From JBJKPP01 sp046706145 (lineage in GTDB: Bacteria > Bacteroidota > Ignavibacteria > Ignavibacteriales > Ignavibacteriaceae), in contig JBJKPP010000253.1 in assembly GCA_046706145.1 (NCBI GenBank), positions 1-22,133 on the forward strand: 22,133 nt of DNA. The letters are read 5' to 3'. The position numbers and the translations under genes were made by a program. Of the stretch, positions 9,028 through 16,091 are shown in pieces. The number at the start of each line of letters is the position of its first letter. Positions within the stretch are counted from its first letter, which is position 1. Below the pieces are notes generated by a model. That model ran no database searches. It was not told the origin of the DNA and saw only the letters and a program-made list of their open reading frames with translations.

Positions 9028-9706
9028 TTTCAATTTCTGATATGGATATTTTCCGATATTTTCCCACCGGAACGTCTATTTTAAACCCTGCAAAAGATAA
9101 CCTATTTAACGATAAGACTTTGTAACCTAAGGCATCAAACATATTTTTTACAAAATGATTTCTACCTTCTACGGTAGTAACTCTTACTATCTTCTTGTTT
9201 GAACTTTTTGGAAAGTCTATTTTTGTAAATTTTCCTTTTCTTCTCTCAATATAAATACCTTTTAATAATCTTTCTATATCATTATTACTCAATATGTTAT
9301 CTAATATAACATCATAAGATCTTGGAATATTATGCTTTGGGTGTGTAAGTAAATTTGCAAAGTTGCCATCATTTGTCAAAATTAGCAAACCTGTTGTGTT
9401 GTAATCTAGTCTTCCTACGGGAAATACTCTTTCATCTGATTTAATAAGGTCAAGCACCGTTCTTCTTTTCTTTTCATCCTTAGTTGTAGTAATAAATCCA
9501 GCAGGTTTATTTAACAGATAATAAACATGTTTTCTAGGTTTTACCTTTTCACCGTCTAATTCTACAATATCATTTTCGGGATTTATTTTTTGTGATAAAC
9601 CAGTTACTACTTTACCATTTATTGAAACTCTGCCCTGTAGAATAAACTCTTCAGAGTTCCTTCTAGAAGCTACCCCACTTTCGGCCAAAAATTTATTGAG
9701 TCTCAT
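9005..9706 (-). CDS. rluB: 23S rRNA pseudouridine synthase, RsuA/RluB family
   Basis: This enzyme isomerises a uridine to pseudouridine in rRNA during ribosome assembly. The N-terminus MRLNKFLAESGVASRR is the start of an S4 RNA-binding domain (about 1-50). The catalytic domain carries GRLDYNTTGLL with the nucleophile Asp101 (numbered from the ATG at 9706), preceded by YYLLNKPAGFITT, both hallmarks of the RsuA/RluB/RluE/RluF group. The length of 233 residues is normal. RluB, rather than RsuA or RluF, is chosen because of the scpA-scpB neighbours, a common gene order; the exact rRNA target is not proven by sequence. In-frame upstream ATGs at 9715 and 9736 exist, but homologues usually begin at MRLNKF. 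The chosen start overlaps the end of scpB by 14 nt. Confidence 0.93.
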   Translation of the reverse strand: MRLNKFLAESGVASRRNSEEFILQGRVSINGKVVTGLSQKINPENDIVELDGEKVKPRKHVYYLLNKPAGFITTTKDEKKRRTVLDLIKSDERVFPVGRLDYNTTGLLILTNDGNFANLLTHPKHNIPRSYDVILDNILSNNDIERLLKGIYIERRKGKFTKIDFPKSSNKKIVRVTTVEGRNHFVKNMFDALGYKVLSLNRLSFAGFKIDVPVGKYRKISISEIENAVQQYL

Positions 9707-10346
9707 CCAATTCATTATTGTCATCCGGTGTTTCATCCTGTATTTTTTCTTCTAGTAAATTCATCATAATTTTTCTTTTTTGCTCAATAAAATCTTCGTC
9801 TTTCATTATTTCCTCAATCTCTCTTGGCTTTGGCAGGTCAGAGAGATTATTTAGGCCAAAATATTTTAAGAATTCATCAGTAGTTGTATAAAGTAATGGC
9901 CGTCCTACGGTTTCTCCCCTACCGGTAATCTTTATCAGATTTTTTTCAAGTAGTGTATTTAGGATATAATCAGAATTTACTCCTCTTATTGCTTCCAGAT
10001 CCGGCTTTGTAATTGGCTGTTTATATGCTACAATCGACAACGTTTCTAGTGCAGCCTGACTAAGTCTTTTCTTGCTTTTTTCAGATGACAGATAACCAAT
10101 GTATTTTGCATATTCAGGGTTTGTAGCAAAAAGGTATCCGTTCGCTATTTTGACCAGTTTGAACGATAAATTGAATTGTGAATATTTCTTGTTTAGCTCC
10201 TCTACGCAGTTTTCTATATCTTGCGGAGAAATTTGAACATCCTCGCCATCAATTTCTTTAATGGCTCTTATAATTTCATTTGCGGAGATTGATTCTTCTG
10301 AAGCAAAAATTAATGCTTCAATTACAGATGTATAAATATTTTCCAT
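9693..10346 (-). CDS. scpB: SMC-Scp complex subunit ScpB
   Basis: A subunit of the bacterial condensin, which binds ScpA as a dimer and helps segregate newly replicated origins. The 217 residues form tandem winged-helix domains. The second holds the family signature: LETLSIVAYKQPITKPDLEA (about 122-141) followed by IRGVNSDYILNTLLEKNLI and GRGETVGRPLLYTTT. The N-terminus VIEALIFASEESIS is typical. The C-terminus is an acidic tail (ETPDDNNELDETQ). The ATG at 10346 lies one base after the scpA stop, so the two subunits are almost certainly translated together. No smc gene is in the window. Confidence 0.97.
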   Translation of the reverse strand: MENIYTSVIEALIFASEESISANEIIRAIKEIDGEDVQISPQDIENCVEELNKKYSQFNLSFKLVKIANGYLFATNPEYAKYIGYLSSEKSKKRLSQAALETLSIVAYKQPITKPDLEAIRGVNSDYILNTLLEKNLIKITGRGETVGRPLLYTTTDEFLKYFGLNNLSDLPKPREIEEIMKDEDFIEQKRKIMMNLLEEKIQDETPDDNNELDETQ

Positions 10347-10347
10347 T

Positions 10348-11058
10348 TTATAATTTTACTATTATAAAATCATTGAAATTTTCAGATTCTTTTATCCCAA
10401 TCTTCCCTATTTTCACCAATTCCAGCAGTGCAATAAATGTAACAATTATCCTTATCTTTTCATGTATTAGTTCTATTAGTTTTAGAAAATGTATCTCAAG
10501 TGTATCATCCAATTTTTCAAGCACAAAGTTGATTTGTTCATCGATAGTAACATTCAATTTTTTAACTTCATGAACTGGTTCTTCACGCACATTTTCTATT
10601 GCAAACTTGAAAGCTTTGGCCAAATCATAAACGGATATGTTTTTTAGCATTGCTTCCAAATCATTTGGTGCCTCTTTTGAATCTGCCTTAAAATTTCCTC
10701 TGAAACTTATTTTCCTCTGATTTGATTCAAAAAATGACAACTCATCGGACATTTCTTTGTATCTTTTATATTCAAGTAAAGCCTGAACAAGCTCTGCTCT
10801 AGGATCTATCTGTTCACCCTTTTCATCAACTTCGCGCGGTAAAAGCATCCTTACTTTTATAGACATTAAGGTAGATGCCATCAGTATGAAGTCACCTGCA
10901 ACTTCCAGATCTAACATTTGCATAAGATTGACGTATTCCAGGAATTCCTTTGTGATTTTAGAAATGGGTATATCGTAGATGTTAAGTTCATCCCTTTTAA
11001 TAAAGAATAAAAGAAGATCTAAAGGCCCCTCGAATTGTTCGAGTTTAATCTTGTACAT
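10348..11058 (-). CDS. scpA: segregation and condensation protein ScpA (kleisin)
   Basis: The kleisin subunit of the Smc-ScpAB condensin, bridging the SMC heads. The N-terminal helical domain starts with the diagnostic FEGPLDLLLFFIKRDELNIY (9-28) followed by DIPISKITKEFLEY. The middle (about 75-170) is the charged linker that binds ScpB, and the C-terminal winged helix ends FNDFIIVKL. The length of 236 residues is normal. The ATG at 11058 is three bases after the trpS stop. The co-directional trpS-scpA-scpB-rluB order suggests a single transcript. Confidence 0.97.
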   Translation of the reverse strand: MYKIKLEQFEGPLDLLLFFIKRDELNIYDIPISKITKEFLEYVNLMQMLDLEVAGDFILMASTLMSIKVRMLLPREVDEKGEQIDPRAELVQALLEYKRYKEMSDELSFFESNQRKISFRGNFKADSKEAPNDLEAMLKNISVYDLAKAFKFAIENVREEPVHEVKKLNVTIDEQINFVLEKLDDTLEIHFLKLIELIHEKIRIIVTFIALLELVKIGKIGIKESENFNDFIIVKL

Positions 11059-11061
11059 CCA

Positions 11062-12042
11062 TCAGCCTATATTCATTTTTTGATGAACATCGCTCATTGT
11101 TTCCTCTGCTACTTTTCTTGCTCTATTCTCACCATCTTCCAAAATTTCTATAACTTCGTTTTTCCTGCTTTCATAGTAATGTCTTTTTTCTCTTATTGGT
11201 TCTAATTTATCACCAATTTTAGAAGCACAATTCAACTTGCATTCTACACATCCCAAAGCACCGGAACGGCAGCCAGTTTCTATTTCAGGTACCTCGGCTG
11301 GATTGAATTTTTTATGGTAAGAAAAAACTAAACAAATATCAGGGTTTCCCGGGTCATTTTTTCTAATTTTATTAGGATCAGTAACAGCTTTCCTAAGTTT
11401 ATTCTTTATTGTTTCAGGATCATCTGAAAGAAGAATTGTATTATTCAACGACTTACTCATTTTAGCATTCCCATCCAAACCAGGAAGTCTTGAAAATTTT
11501 GTTAACATTGGTTCTGGTTCAGGAAAAACTTTGCCGTATTGGTTATTAAACTTTCTTGCAATTTCTCTCGATATTTCCACATGCGGCACCTGGTCTTCTC
11601 CAACTGGGACTAACTCACCTTTGTATAGAAGAATATCTGCCGTCTGCAGCACAGGATAACCAAGATGACCATAAGTTACATAGTCAATATTTAAATCCCT
11701 TATTTGGTCTTTTAAAGTGGGGTTTCTTTCAAGTCTATTTACAGTTATCAACATTTCAAAAATTAAGTTCAATTCCGCATGCTGTTTAATCACAGATTGT
11801 CTAAACATCGGGCTCTTTTCTGGATCGAGCCCAGACGAAATCCAATCTATCAACATTTCTATAGAATTTTCATAAATATCAGATGTATCAAGATTTGTTG
11901 TAAGAACATGATAATCTGCAATTAAATGAAAATTTTGATATGTATTTTGTAAATTTACCCAATTTTCCAGTGCACCAACGTAATGCCCAATATGCAACTT
12001 GCCAGTTGGACGCATTCCGCTTAATATTCTTTTTTTGCTCAT
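11062..12042 (-). CDS. trpS: tryptophan--tRNA ligase with a cysteine cluster
   Basis: A class I aminoacyl-tRNA synthetase that charges tRNA-Trp. The 326 residues include the HIGH motif (His17-Ile-Gly-His20, in RPTGKLHIGH) and KMSKS at 194-198; GEDQVPHVEISREIA is the conserved tryptophan-pocket region. Unlike E. coli TrpRS it has Cys237, Cys258, Cys265 and Cys268 (C-x20-C-x6-C-x2-C), plus Cys272. Thermotoga-type TrpRS enzymes carry a nearly identical set (C-x22-C-x6-C-x2-C) that binds a 4Fe-4S cluster near the anticodon-binding region, so this protein may hold one too. The ATG at 12042 has no clear Shine-Dalgarno site. It is the first gene of the long minus-strand chain. Confidence 0.97.
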   Translation of the reverse strand: MSKKRILSGMRPTGKLHIGHYVGALENWVNLQNTYQNFHLIADYHVLTTNLDTSDIYENSIEMLIDWISSGLDPEKSPMFRQSVIKQHAELNLIFEMLITVNRLERNPTLKDQIRDLNIDYVTYGHLGYPVLQTADILLYKGELVPVGEDQVPHVEISREIARKFNNQYGKVFPEPEPMLTKFSRLPGLDGNAKMSKSLNNTILLSDDPETIKNKLRKAVTDPNKIRKNDPGNPDICLVFSYHKKFNPAEVPEIETGCRSGALGCVECKLNCASKIGDKLEPIREKRHYYESRKNEVIEILEDGENRARKVAEETMSDVHQKMNIG

Positions 12043-12062
12043 ATACCGTTCAATAGTGTGAA

Positions 12063-12110
12063 GAAATTACCGCGTTACGTGTTATGCAGCATTATAACTG
12101 TATTAATTTA
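12063..12110 (-). promoter_or_regulatory. possible promoter of the trpS chain
   Basis: The 235-nt gap 12043-12277 between trpS and the HNH gene is AT-rich and holds no convincing gene. On the minus strand a perfect TATAAT (12096-12091) lies about 49 nt before the trpS ATG. The region 17 nt further upstream (TTTTCT) is a poor -35 match, so this is a guess based on the -10 box and on the need for a promoter here. No hairpin-plus-T-run terminator for the HNH gene was seen. Confidence 0.3.
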
Positions 12111-12277
12111 TCTAGAAAAAATACGAATAAAGTATTTAATATTCTTCAATAAATTGAATTTCTTAAAGTTTCTTATGAGAGAAAAGCCATTTCCTCATAC
12201 AATATTAAAACTTATTTTTTCTGAAAAGATGAATCTTATTAAAAAACTACTTACTGCTTGGCTAACAGAGAATGATT

Positions 12278-12826
12278 TTACGAAAGGTATAGATATGGTT
12301 TCCAGCTATCTTCTAGCCTACCAACAACATTTTTTATAAACATAATATGGCTAGGCTTGAAAGGTTTGATCAACAAGTCCATTCTTGCTTCTTCAGGAGT
12401 TCTATCTCCTTTTTTATTGTTACAGATTGTGCATGCTGTAACTAGGTTTTCCCATGAATCCGTACCTCCTCTTGCTTTAGGGACTATATGATCAACAGTT
12501 AAAGGTATGTCGCTCCTTCCACAGTACACACATTTATAGCTGTCTCTTCGTAGTATATTTTTTCTAGTAAGAACAACTTTTTTGTAAGGAACTTTCACGA
12601 AATGACTTAATCTAATTATGCTCGGCCACGGGTAGTTTTTTGAAACGCTTCTTAAGAGTTTCTTTTCGTTATTCAGAACAAGTTCCGCTTTCCCAAGGTA
12701 CATCAAAATAAAGGCCTTTTTTATGTTACAAATAGATAAAGGCTCATAACTTTGATTAAGTATAAGAACTTTGGCGTTGAGTTTCCCGTTATAACTTTTT
12801 GTCTGTTCGAAGACGTTCTCCTTAAT
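12278..12826 (-). CDS. HNH endonuclease (start codon non-canonical or lost)
   Basis: A small HNH nuclease of the common chromosomal type that nicks or cuts DNA; its cellular role is unknown. The core is CVYCGRSD (zinc CxxC), LTVDHIVPKARGG (Asp-His, metal/catalytic), WENLVTACTICNNKKG (the N and second CxxC). The first ATG/TTG in frame is at 12703/12706, giving 142 residues. The frame stays open upstream, and what it encodes, KVLILNQSYEPLSICNIKKA and then FILMYLGKAE, is the conserved N-terminus of this family, so the real protein is longer. Upstream there is no ATG, GTG or TTG before the TAG in this frame. I give the limit at an ATT (12826), which would make a 182-residue protein and overlap the preceding stop. 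The exact start is uncertain; see findings. A strong AAGGAG (12823-12818) has no start codon after it. Confidence 0.85.
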   Translation of the reverse strand: MKENVFEQTKSYNGKLNAKVLILNQSYEPLSICNIKKAFILMYLGKAELVLNNEKKLLRSVSKNYPWPSIIRLSHFVKVPYKKVVLTRKNILRRDSYKCVYCGRSDIPLTVDHIVPKARGGTDSWENLVTACTICNNKKGDRTPEEARMDLLIKPFKPSHIMFIKNVVGRLEDSWKPYLYLS

Positions 12827-13013
12827 TTTTCTTTTTATCTTCTAAATAAAAATATATTCTAAGAATAATTCTAATTAAAAACAGCGCAACAGTTACTCCC
12901 AAAATAGGAACAAACCATGCATAAGGAATAACCCTCAATATCATCAGAATTAGAACAAGCGCAACAAGAAACAGAGTTACGTTATTATATATTTCGAAGT
13001 TTTTTCTATTCAA
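12822..13013 (-). CDS. small two-helix membrane protein
   Basis: A 63-residue hydrophobic protein that I do not recognise. Two predicted membrane helices (about 12-28 and 34-53) are joined by a short YAWF loop, and a basic, Lys-rich tail (EDKKKN) probably faces the cytoplasm. The only usable start in frame is TTG at 13013, with no Shine-Dalgarno site, so expression is not certain. The coherent helix-loop-helix layout and the tight fit to the HNH gene (the TAA is followed immediately by GGAG) argue that it is real. No function can be assigned. Confidence 0.6.
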   Translation of the reverse strand: MNRKNFEIYNNVTLFLVALVLILMILRVIPYAWFVPILGVTVALFLIRIILRIYFYLEDKKKN

Positions 13014-13053
13014 AGGAAAAACTATTTATTAATTGAGTAGAAATATAAAGAAT

Positions 13054-13117
13054 TTGGTAAAATTTTAAAATATTGAAGGGTTTTAAAAAAGGTTTGCACA
13101 GATTACGAATTTACCAA
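13054..13117. repeat. inverted repeat downstream of the CPBP gene
   Basis: TTGGTAAA (13054-13061) and TTTACCAA (13110-13117) are exact reverse complements 48 nt apart. Inside the loop two copies of TTTTAAAA (13063-13070 and 13081-13088) flank ATATTGAAGGG-like sequence and can also pair. It directly follows the CPBP stop codon on the minus strand, so it could act as a weak terminator, but all pairs except two per arm are A-T and chance is possible. Confidence 0.25.
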
Positions 13118-14128
13118 TCAAGCAAAATGATAAGGTTCGCTGATATTTTCATTGTCTATTTCTATCATTTGACTAAGTGGAGTTTCTTCATATTTATTGT
13201 TTTTAGTAATTTTCAAATAAACTACGAATAGCCCTAAAGCTACAAGAAGAGAAACACTTAATAAAGTGACAGAAATACTTCCATTTACGGGAACACCTAA
13301 TTTCTCAAGTTTACCTTGGCAATATAAAAGCATAATTGCTATTAGATTATTTGTAAAATGGGATGCACTAGAGGGAAATATGCTTTTGCTTCTGTAATAA
13401 AAGAATGAAAGTAAAACTCCTAGAAGTGAAAGTGAAATTAGACTTAAAGGCTGCATATGAAATAAACCGAATATTATTCCTGTTACAATAAAACTCTTTG
13501 CCCCGATTGTTCTTTCTAAAGTACGCTGCACATAACCTCTAAAAAATATTTCCTCGCATATTGCAGGAGTAACTGCAACTACAATTATCATAAATATAAA
13601 CTGTCCCCATGAATTTGCAGTAAATAAAGTAGAGCTTACATTGTTAAAAACTTCCGGTAGTTTAAAACGTTCCAAAATTGAGTACGATATATAATAGCTT
13701 AGCGGCAGTAACGATATCGTGATAAGAACAGCCAAAACTATTTCTTTAATGGAACAAAATCTGATCCTAAGATATTTTTTTATTTCCGTTGTGTGCCATC
13801 TCTTAACAATCCATAAAGTAGGAATCAACATCAAAGTATATTGAGTTATTAGCACAATTATTAACATTGGAATTTTCAGTTCTCTGGTAATGGTGTTAAT
13901 TCTCTCAAGTATATTTCCAGAAACCTGCGTGTGATATATTCCTTGATAAATTATTGTAACTATAGATGCTAGAATAGATTGGACATTGAAATATAATGCT
14001 CCAATTCCGATTAAACCGGTAAAAGCAGCGGCTGTTATGCTTCTGCCTTTATGCTCCCAAGTTCCAGTTAATTTTATGAAGTCCTCTACTTTAGACTTTG
14101 TTTCCGGTACAGTATGTTCTTCTTCCAT
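13118..14128 (-). CDS. CPBP family intramembrane metalloprotease
   Basis: A 336-residue polytopic membrane protein with the CPBP (CAAX-protease and bacteriocin-processing, ABI) signature. Motif 1 is CEEIFFRGYVQRTLER, with Glu192-Glu193 and Arg197. Motif 2 is FGLFHMQP (Phe220, His224), and motif 3 is SHFTNN (His257, Asn261). These residues form the membrane-embedded metal site in the Rce1 group. About seven or eight helices are visible, with a charged N-terminal tail of about 30 residues. Bacterial members act in bacteriocin self-immunity, peptide maturation or unknown roles; the substrate here is unknown. The ATG at 14128 is four bases after the stop of the next gene upstream and has no Shine-Dalgarno site, so translation is probably coupled. 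Confidence 0.93.
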   Translation of the reverse strand: MEEEHTVPETKSKVEDFIKLTGTWEHKGRSITAAAFTGLIGIGALYFNVQSILASIVTIIYQGIYHTQVSGNILERINTITRELKIPMLIIVLITQYTLMLIPTLWIVKRWHTTEIKKYLRIRFCSIKEIVLAVLITISLLPLSYYISYSILERFKLPEVFNNVSSTLFTANSWGQFIFMIIVVAVTPAICEEIFFRGYVQRTLERTIGAKSFIVTGIIFGLFHMQPLSLISLSLLGVLLSFFYYRSKSIFPSSASHFTNNLIAIMLLYCQGKLEKLGVPVNGSISVTLLSVSLLVALGLFVVYLKITKNNKYEETPLSQMIEIDNENISEPYHFA

Positions 14129-14132
14129 ATTA

Positions 14133-15116
14133 TTAAAAAGAGAGGCTTTCAGCAGTCAGTGTGTTATCGGCAAATTCATGTTTTCTTATTCTTAGGTCAA
14201 AATAAAGTGCAATTTTGAATAACGGCGAAACCAATGATTTGAGTATTCCTGTAATTATCATTACTACACCCAGCCAAACTGCAAACGACCTCATCATTTC
14301 AAAGACCGCCGTAGGATTACTTCGGACAAGATTACCATTATGTAATGCTACAGTTGAATATTTAGACATAAAATCCCACATAAAAACGAATGACAATGGA
14401 GTTGAAATGATTGATATGGCAAATTGAATAAGAACCCCGAGAAGAACTATAATTCCAAATACTCGCCACCAATAATGTTTAACTAAAAATGAACTTTTTG
14501 AGAAAGATTCAATAACATGTTTATCTTCACAAACAATGCTGAAGAATGCAAAGTACCAACGAAACCATAAATAAATAACAAATATTACTGCTCCTATAAT
14601 AAGAACACCTGCAATGAGTTTGAGAACAACCATCTTTCCAATTCCGGCAACTGCAAACACTATTATTGCACACATGAAGGCACCAGCTAGTACAAAAGAT
14701 AAAAGAAATACTTGTCCTAAACTGCGTAAATATGTAACGGAAAATATTTTTCTAAAAGCATCAGCTAAACTGGTTCTTTCTCCTTGTATAGCGTCTGCTC
14801 CAATTTTAGTAATACCGATAATAACACCTAAATGAGCCAGGAAATAAATAGTAAAGGAAGAGTAATAAATCATAACTCCTCCTATCATATTCATAACTTG
14901 ACTTGGAGCGGCATGACCCGAAGTATTATTTTTTAACGTTTTAAGAGAATGCACCATCATAGTTAAAAAAGTATGAAAGCCGTACACCATTACGATTCCG
15001 GCTGGAATCAAAAATACTAATGCAATAATAGCATTTCTAGTAAATGTCTTTTTAATAAGATTAAAACCAACACTAAAAAGGTCGCCTAGAAGCATCGGCT
15101 TATTTTTATCAAACAT
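14133..15116 (-). CDS. multi-pass membrane protein, GDPD-membrane-domain-like
   Basis: A 327-residue protein with about six membrane helices (starting near 27, 72, 130, 160, 213 and 275). The architecture resembles the membrane domain found in some glycerophosphodiester phosphodiesterases and in YciC/DUF975-type proteins: a charged FRKIFSVTYLRSLGQ-like amphipathic segment, the RWYFAFFSIVCEDKHVIESF segment, HYWWRVFGIIVLL, and a C-terminal PLFKIALYFDLRIRKHEF. No phosphodiesterase active site is present, so no reaction is claimed. The role of such stand-alone domains is unknown. GAGGTG (15129-15124) lies seven bases before the ATG, the clearest ribosome binding site in this part of the window. 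The gene probably leads an operon with the CPBP protease. Confidence 0.8.
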   Translation of the reverse strand: MFDKNKPMLLGDLFSVGFNLIKKTFTRNAIIALVFLIPAGIVMVYGFHTFLTMMVHSLKTLKNNTSGHAAPSQVMNMIGGVMIYYSSFTIYFLAHLGVIIGITKIGADAIQGERTSLADAFRKIFSVTYLRSLGQVFLLSFVLAGAFMCAIIVFAVAGIGKMVVLKLIAGVLIIGAVIFVIYLWFRWYFAFFSIVCEDKHVIESFSKSSFLVKHYWWRVFGIIVLLGVLIQFAISIISTPLSFVFMWDFMSKYSTVALHNGNLVRSNPTAVFEMMRSFAVWLGVVMIITGILKSLVSPLFKIALYFDLRIRKHEFADNTLTAESLSF

Positions 15117-15209
15117 ATTATCTCACCTCAAAGTTTGACATATATTTAATTTTCAGTAATAGAAAATATTCATTCCCTTAACCCCAATGGCAGAAGAGCA
15201 TTTTAACAG

Positions 15210-15233
15210 AATCTCCCATGGAGATCGGAGATT
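15210..15233 (-). promoter_or_regulatory. palindrome with alternative pairing upstream of membrane operon
   Basis: ATCTCC (15211-15216), a CAT spacer and GGAGAT (15220-15225) form a perfect 6-bp dyad, and a second GGAGAT follows one base later (15227-15232). In a minus-strand transcript the distal GGAGATT could pair with either of the two ATCTCC copies. It is about 95 nt before the start at 15116. It could be an operator or a leader hairpin; no T-run follows. Confidence 0.3.
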
Positions 15234-15262
15234 AATATTTGTCCTAAAGACAAAAATAATGC

Positions 15263-15285
15263 CGTTATTTTATTGCAGAATAACG
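15263..15285. terminator. weak hairpin downstream of the TMEM175-like gene
   Basis: CGTTATT (15263-15269) and AATAACG (15279-15285) pair perfectly with a 9-nt loop. On the plus strand TTTTC follows; on the minus strand the AT-rich GCATTATTTTTG follows. The stem has one G-C pair, so it would be a weak terminator at best, about 125 nt after the channel gene stop. Confidence 0.25.
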
Positions 15286-15410
15286 TTTTCTGGCGATTTG
15301 GGGTAATATCGTGAGCCTTTAAATTTCGGAAAACCTCCCTTTTTTACAATATCGAGGTAGTTTTATACAAACTTTTTGGAAATGACTAAATTAAGGTTAT
15401 GATATTAATT

Positions 15411-15986
15411 TTAGGATACCATCCTACCTTCTATCCTCCGGTCTGGAATGAACCACATGATTGCTACTGCAATATAAAGACTAAGACTTACAATGGGAGA
15501 GAAAAAAGAAAAACCAATTGCGATTATATAAATTATAACAGATATCTTACCCTTAAAATCATTACCCAATGCTGCTGCAATGGTTGAATCTTTTCCATGA
15601 TGCTGAATCAAAACATGTGCAAGTATAAAATAGGCAATAGCTGCCATAAGCAGGATAATTCCATATAAACCTACAGGTATTGCAGCAAAATGATTTTCAC
15701 CCATCCACCCTGTAGCAAATGGAAAAAGTGAAAGCCAAAAAAGTAGATGAAGATTGGACCATAAAATTTTCCCGTTTACTCTTGTGACAACATGGAATAG
15801 ATGATGATGATTGTTCCAATAAATTCCTATGTTGACAAAACTTAAGATATAACTTATTAGTACAGGAATAAGGGGCTTTAACGCGGATAGATTAGCATCA
15901 AAGGGTATCTTTAATTCCAACACCATAATAGTTATTATGATTGCAATAACCCCATCACTGAAAGCTAAAAGTCGTTCTTTTCCCAT
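15411..15986 (-). CDS. TMEM175 (DUF1211) family potassium channel
   Basis: A 191-residue integral membrane protein, the normal size for single-repeat bacterial TMEM175 proteins, which assemble as tetramers and conduct K+ without the classic TVGYG filter. The N-terminus RLLAFSDGVIAIIITIMVLE contains the FSDG helix that lines the pore in this family, with the acidic Glu and LKIP at the end of the first helix. Six hydrophobic helices can be counted. NHHHLFHVVTRVNGKILWSN matches the conserved Asn/His and Arg-containing loop between helices 3 and 4. The ATG is at 15986 with no strong Shine-Dalgarno site. It is set apart from its neighbours by 105 and 294 nt, so it may have its own promoter. Confidence 0.93.
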   Translation of the reverse strand: MGKERLLAFSDGVIAIIITIMVLELKIPFDANLSALKPLIPVLISYILSFVNIGIYWNNHHHLFHVVTRVNGKILWSNLHLLFWLSLFPFATGWMGENHFAAIPVGLYGIILLMAAIAYFILAHVLIQHHGKDSTIAAALGNDFKGKISVIIYIIAIGFSFFSPIVSLSLYIAVAIMWFIPDRRIEGRMVS

Positions 15987-16091
15987 GGATTTCTTCGTTC
16001 CTAAATTAATTTTTGGGATATCTATTTTTTGTTATTAAGAAATTTTTAGTTTGAATTATTGAATTTGATGACCTACAATAATCGATATTTT

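Larger units (their letters stand above)
15117..15410. other. 294-nt non-coding gap with two inverted repeats
   Basis: No open frame here looks like a gene. Besides the GAGGTG site for the downstream membrane protein it holds two small dyads, listed separately: ATCTCC-CAT-GGAGAT at 15211-15225 with an extra GGAGAT copy, and CGTTATT/AATAACG at 15263-15285. The heptamer AATATCG occurs twice (15306-15312 and 15348-15354). A promoter for the membrane-protein operon must be here or upstream, but no clear -35/-10 pair was recognised. Confidence 0.5.

Noticed and set aside
12058..12339. Plus-strand 93-codon frame between trpS and the HNH gene
   Set aside because: It overlaps the end of the HNH gene, has no family resemblance or Shine-Dalgarno site, and its Lys/Ile/Leu/Phe-rich content is what AT-rich non-coding DNA gives.
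11778..13013. HNH nuclease plus small membrane protein as a defence or toxin-immunity pair
   Set aside because: The HNH protein is of the widespread chromosomal type and the small protein has no antitoxin or effector feature; adjacency alone is not enough.
13118..14128. CPBP protein as a bacteriocin immunity gene
   Set aside because: No bacteriocin precursor, double-glycine leader or export ABC transporter is nearby.
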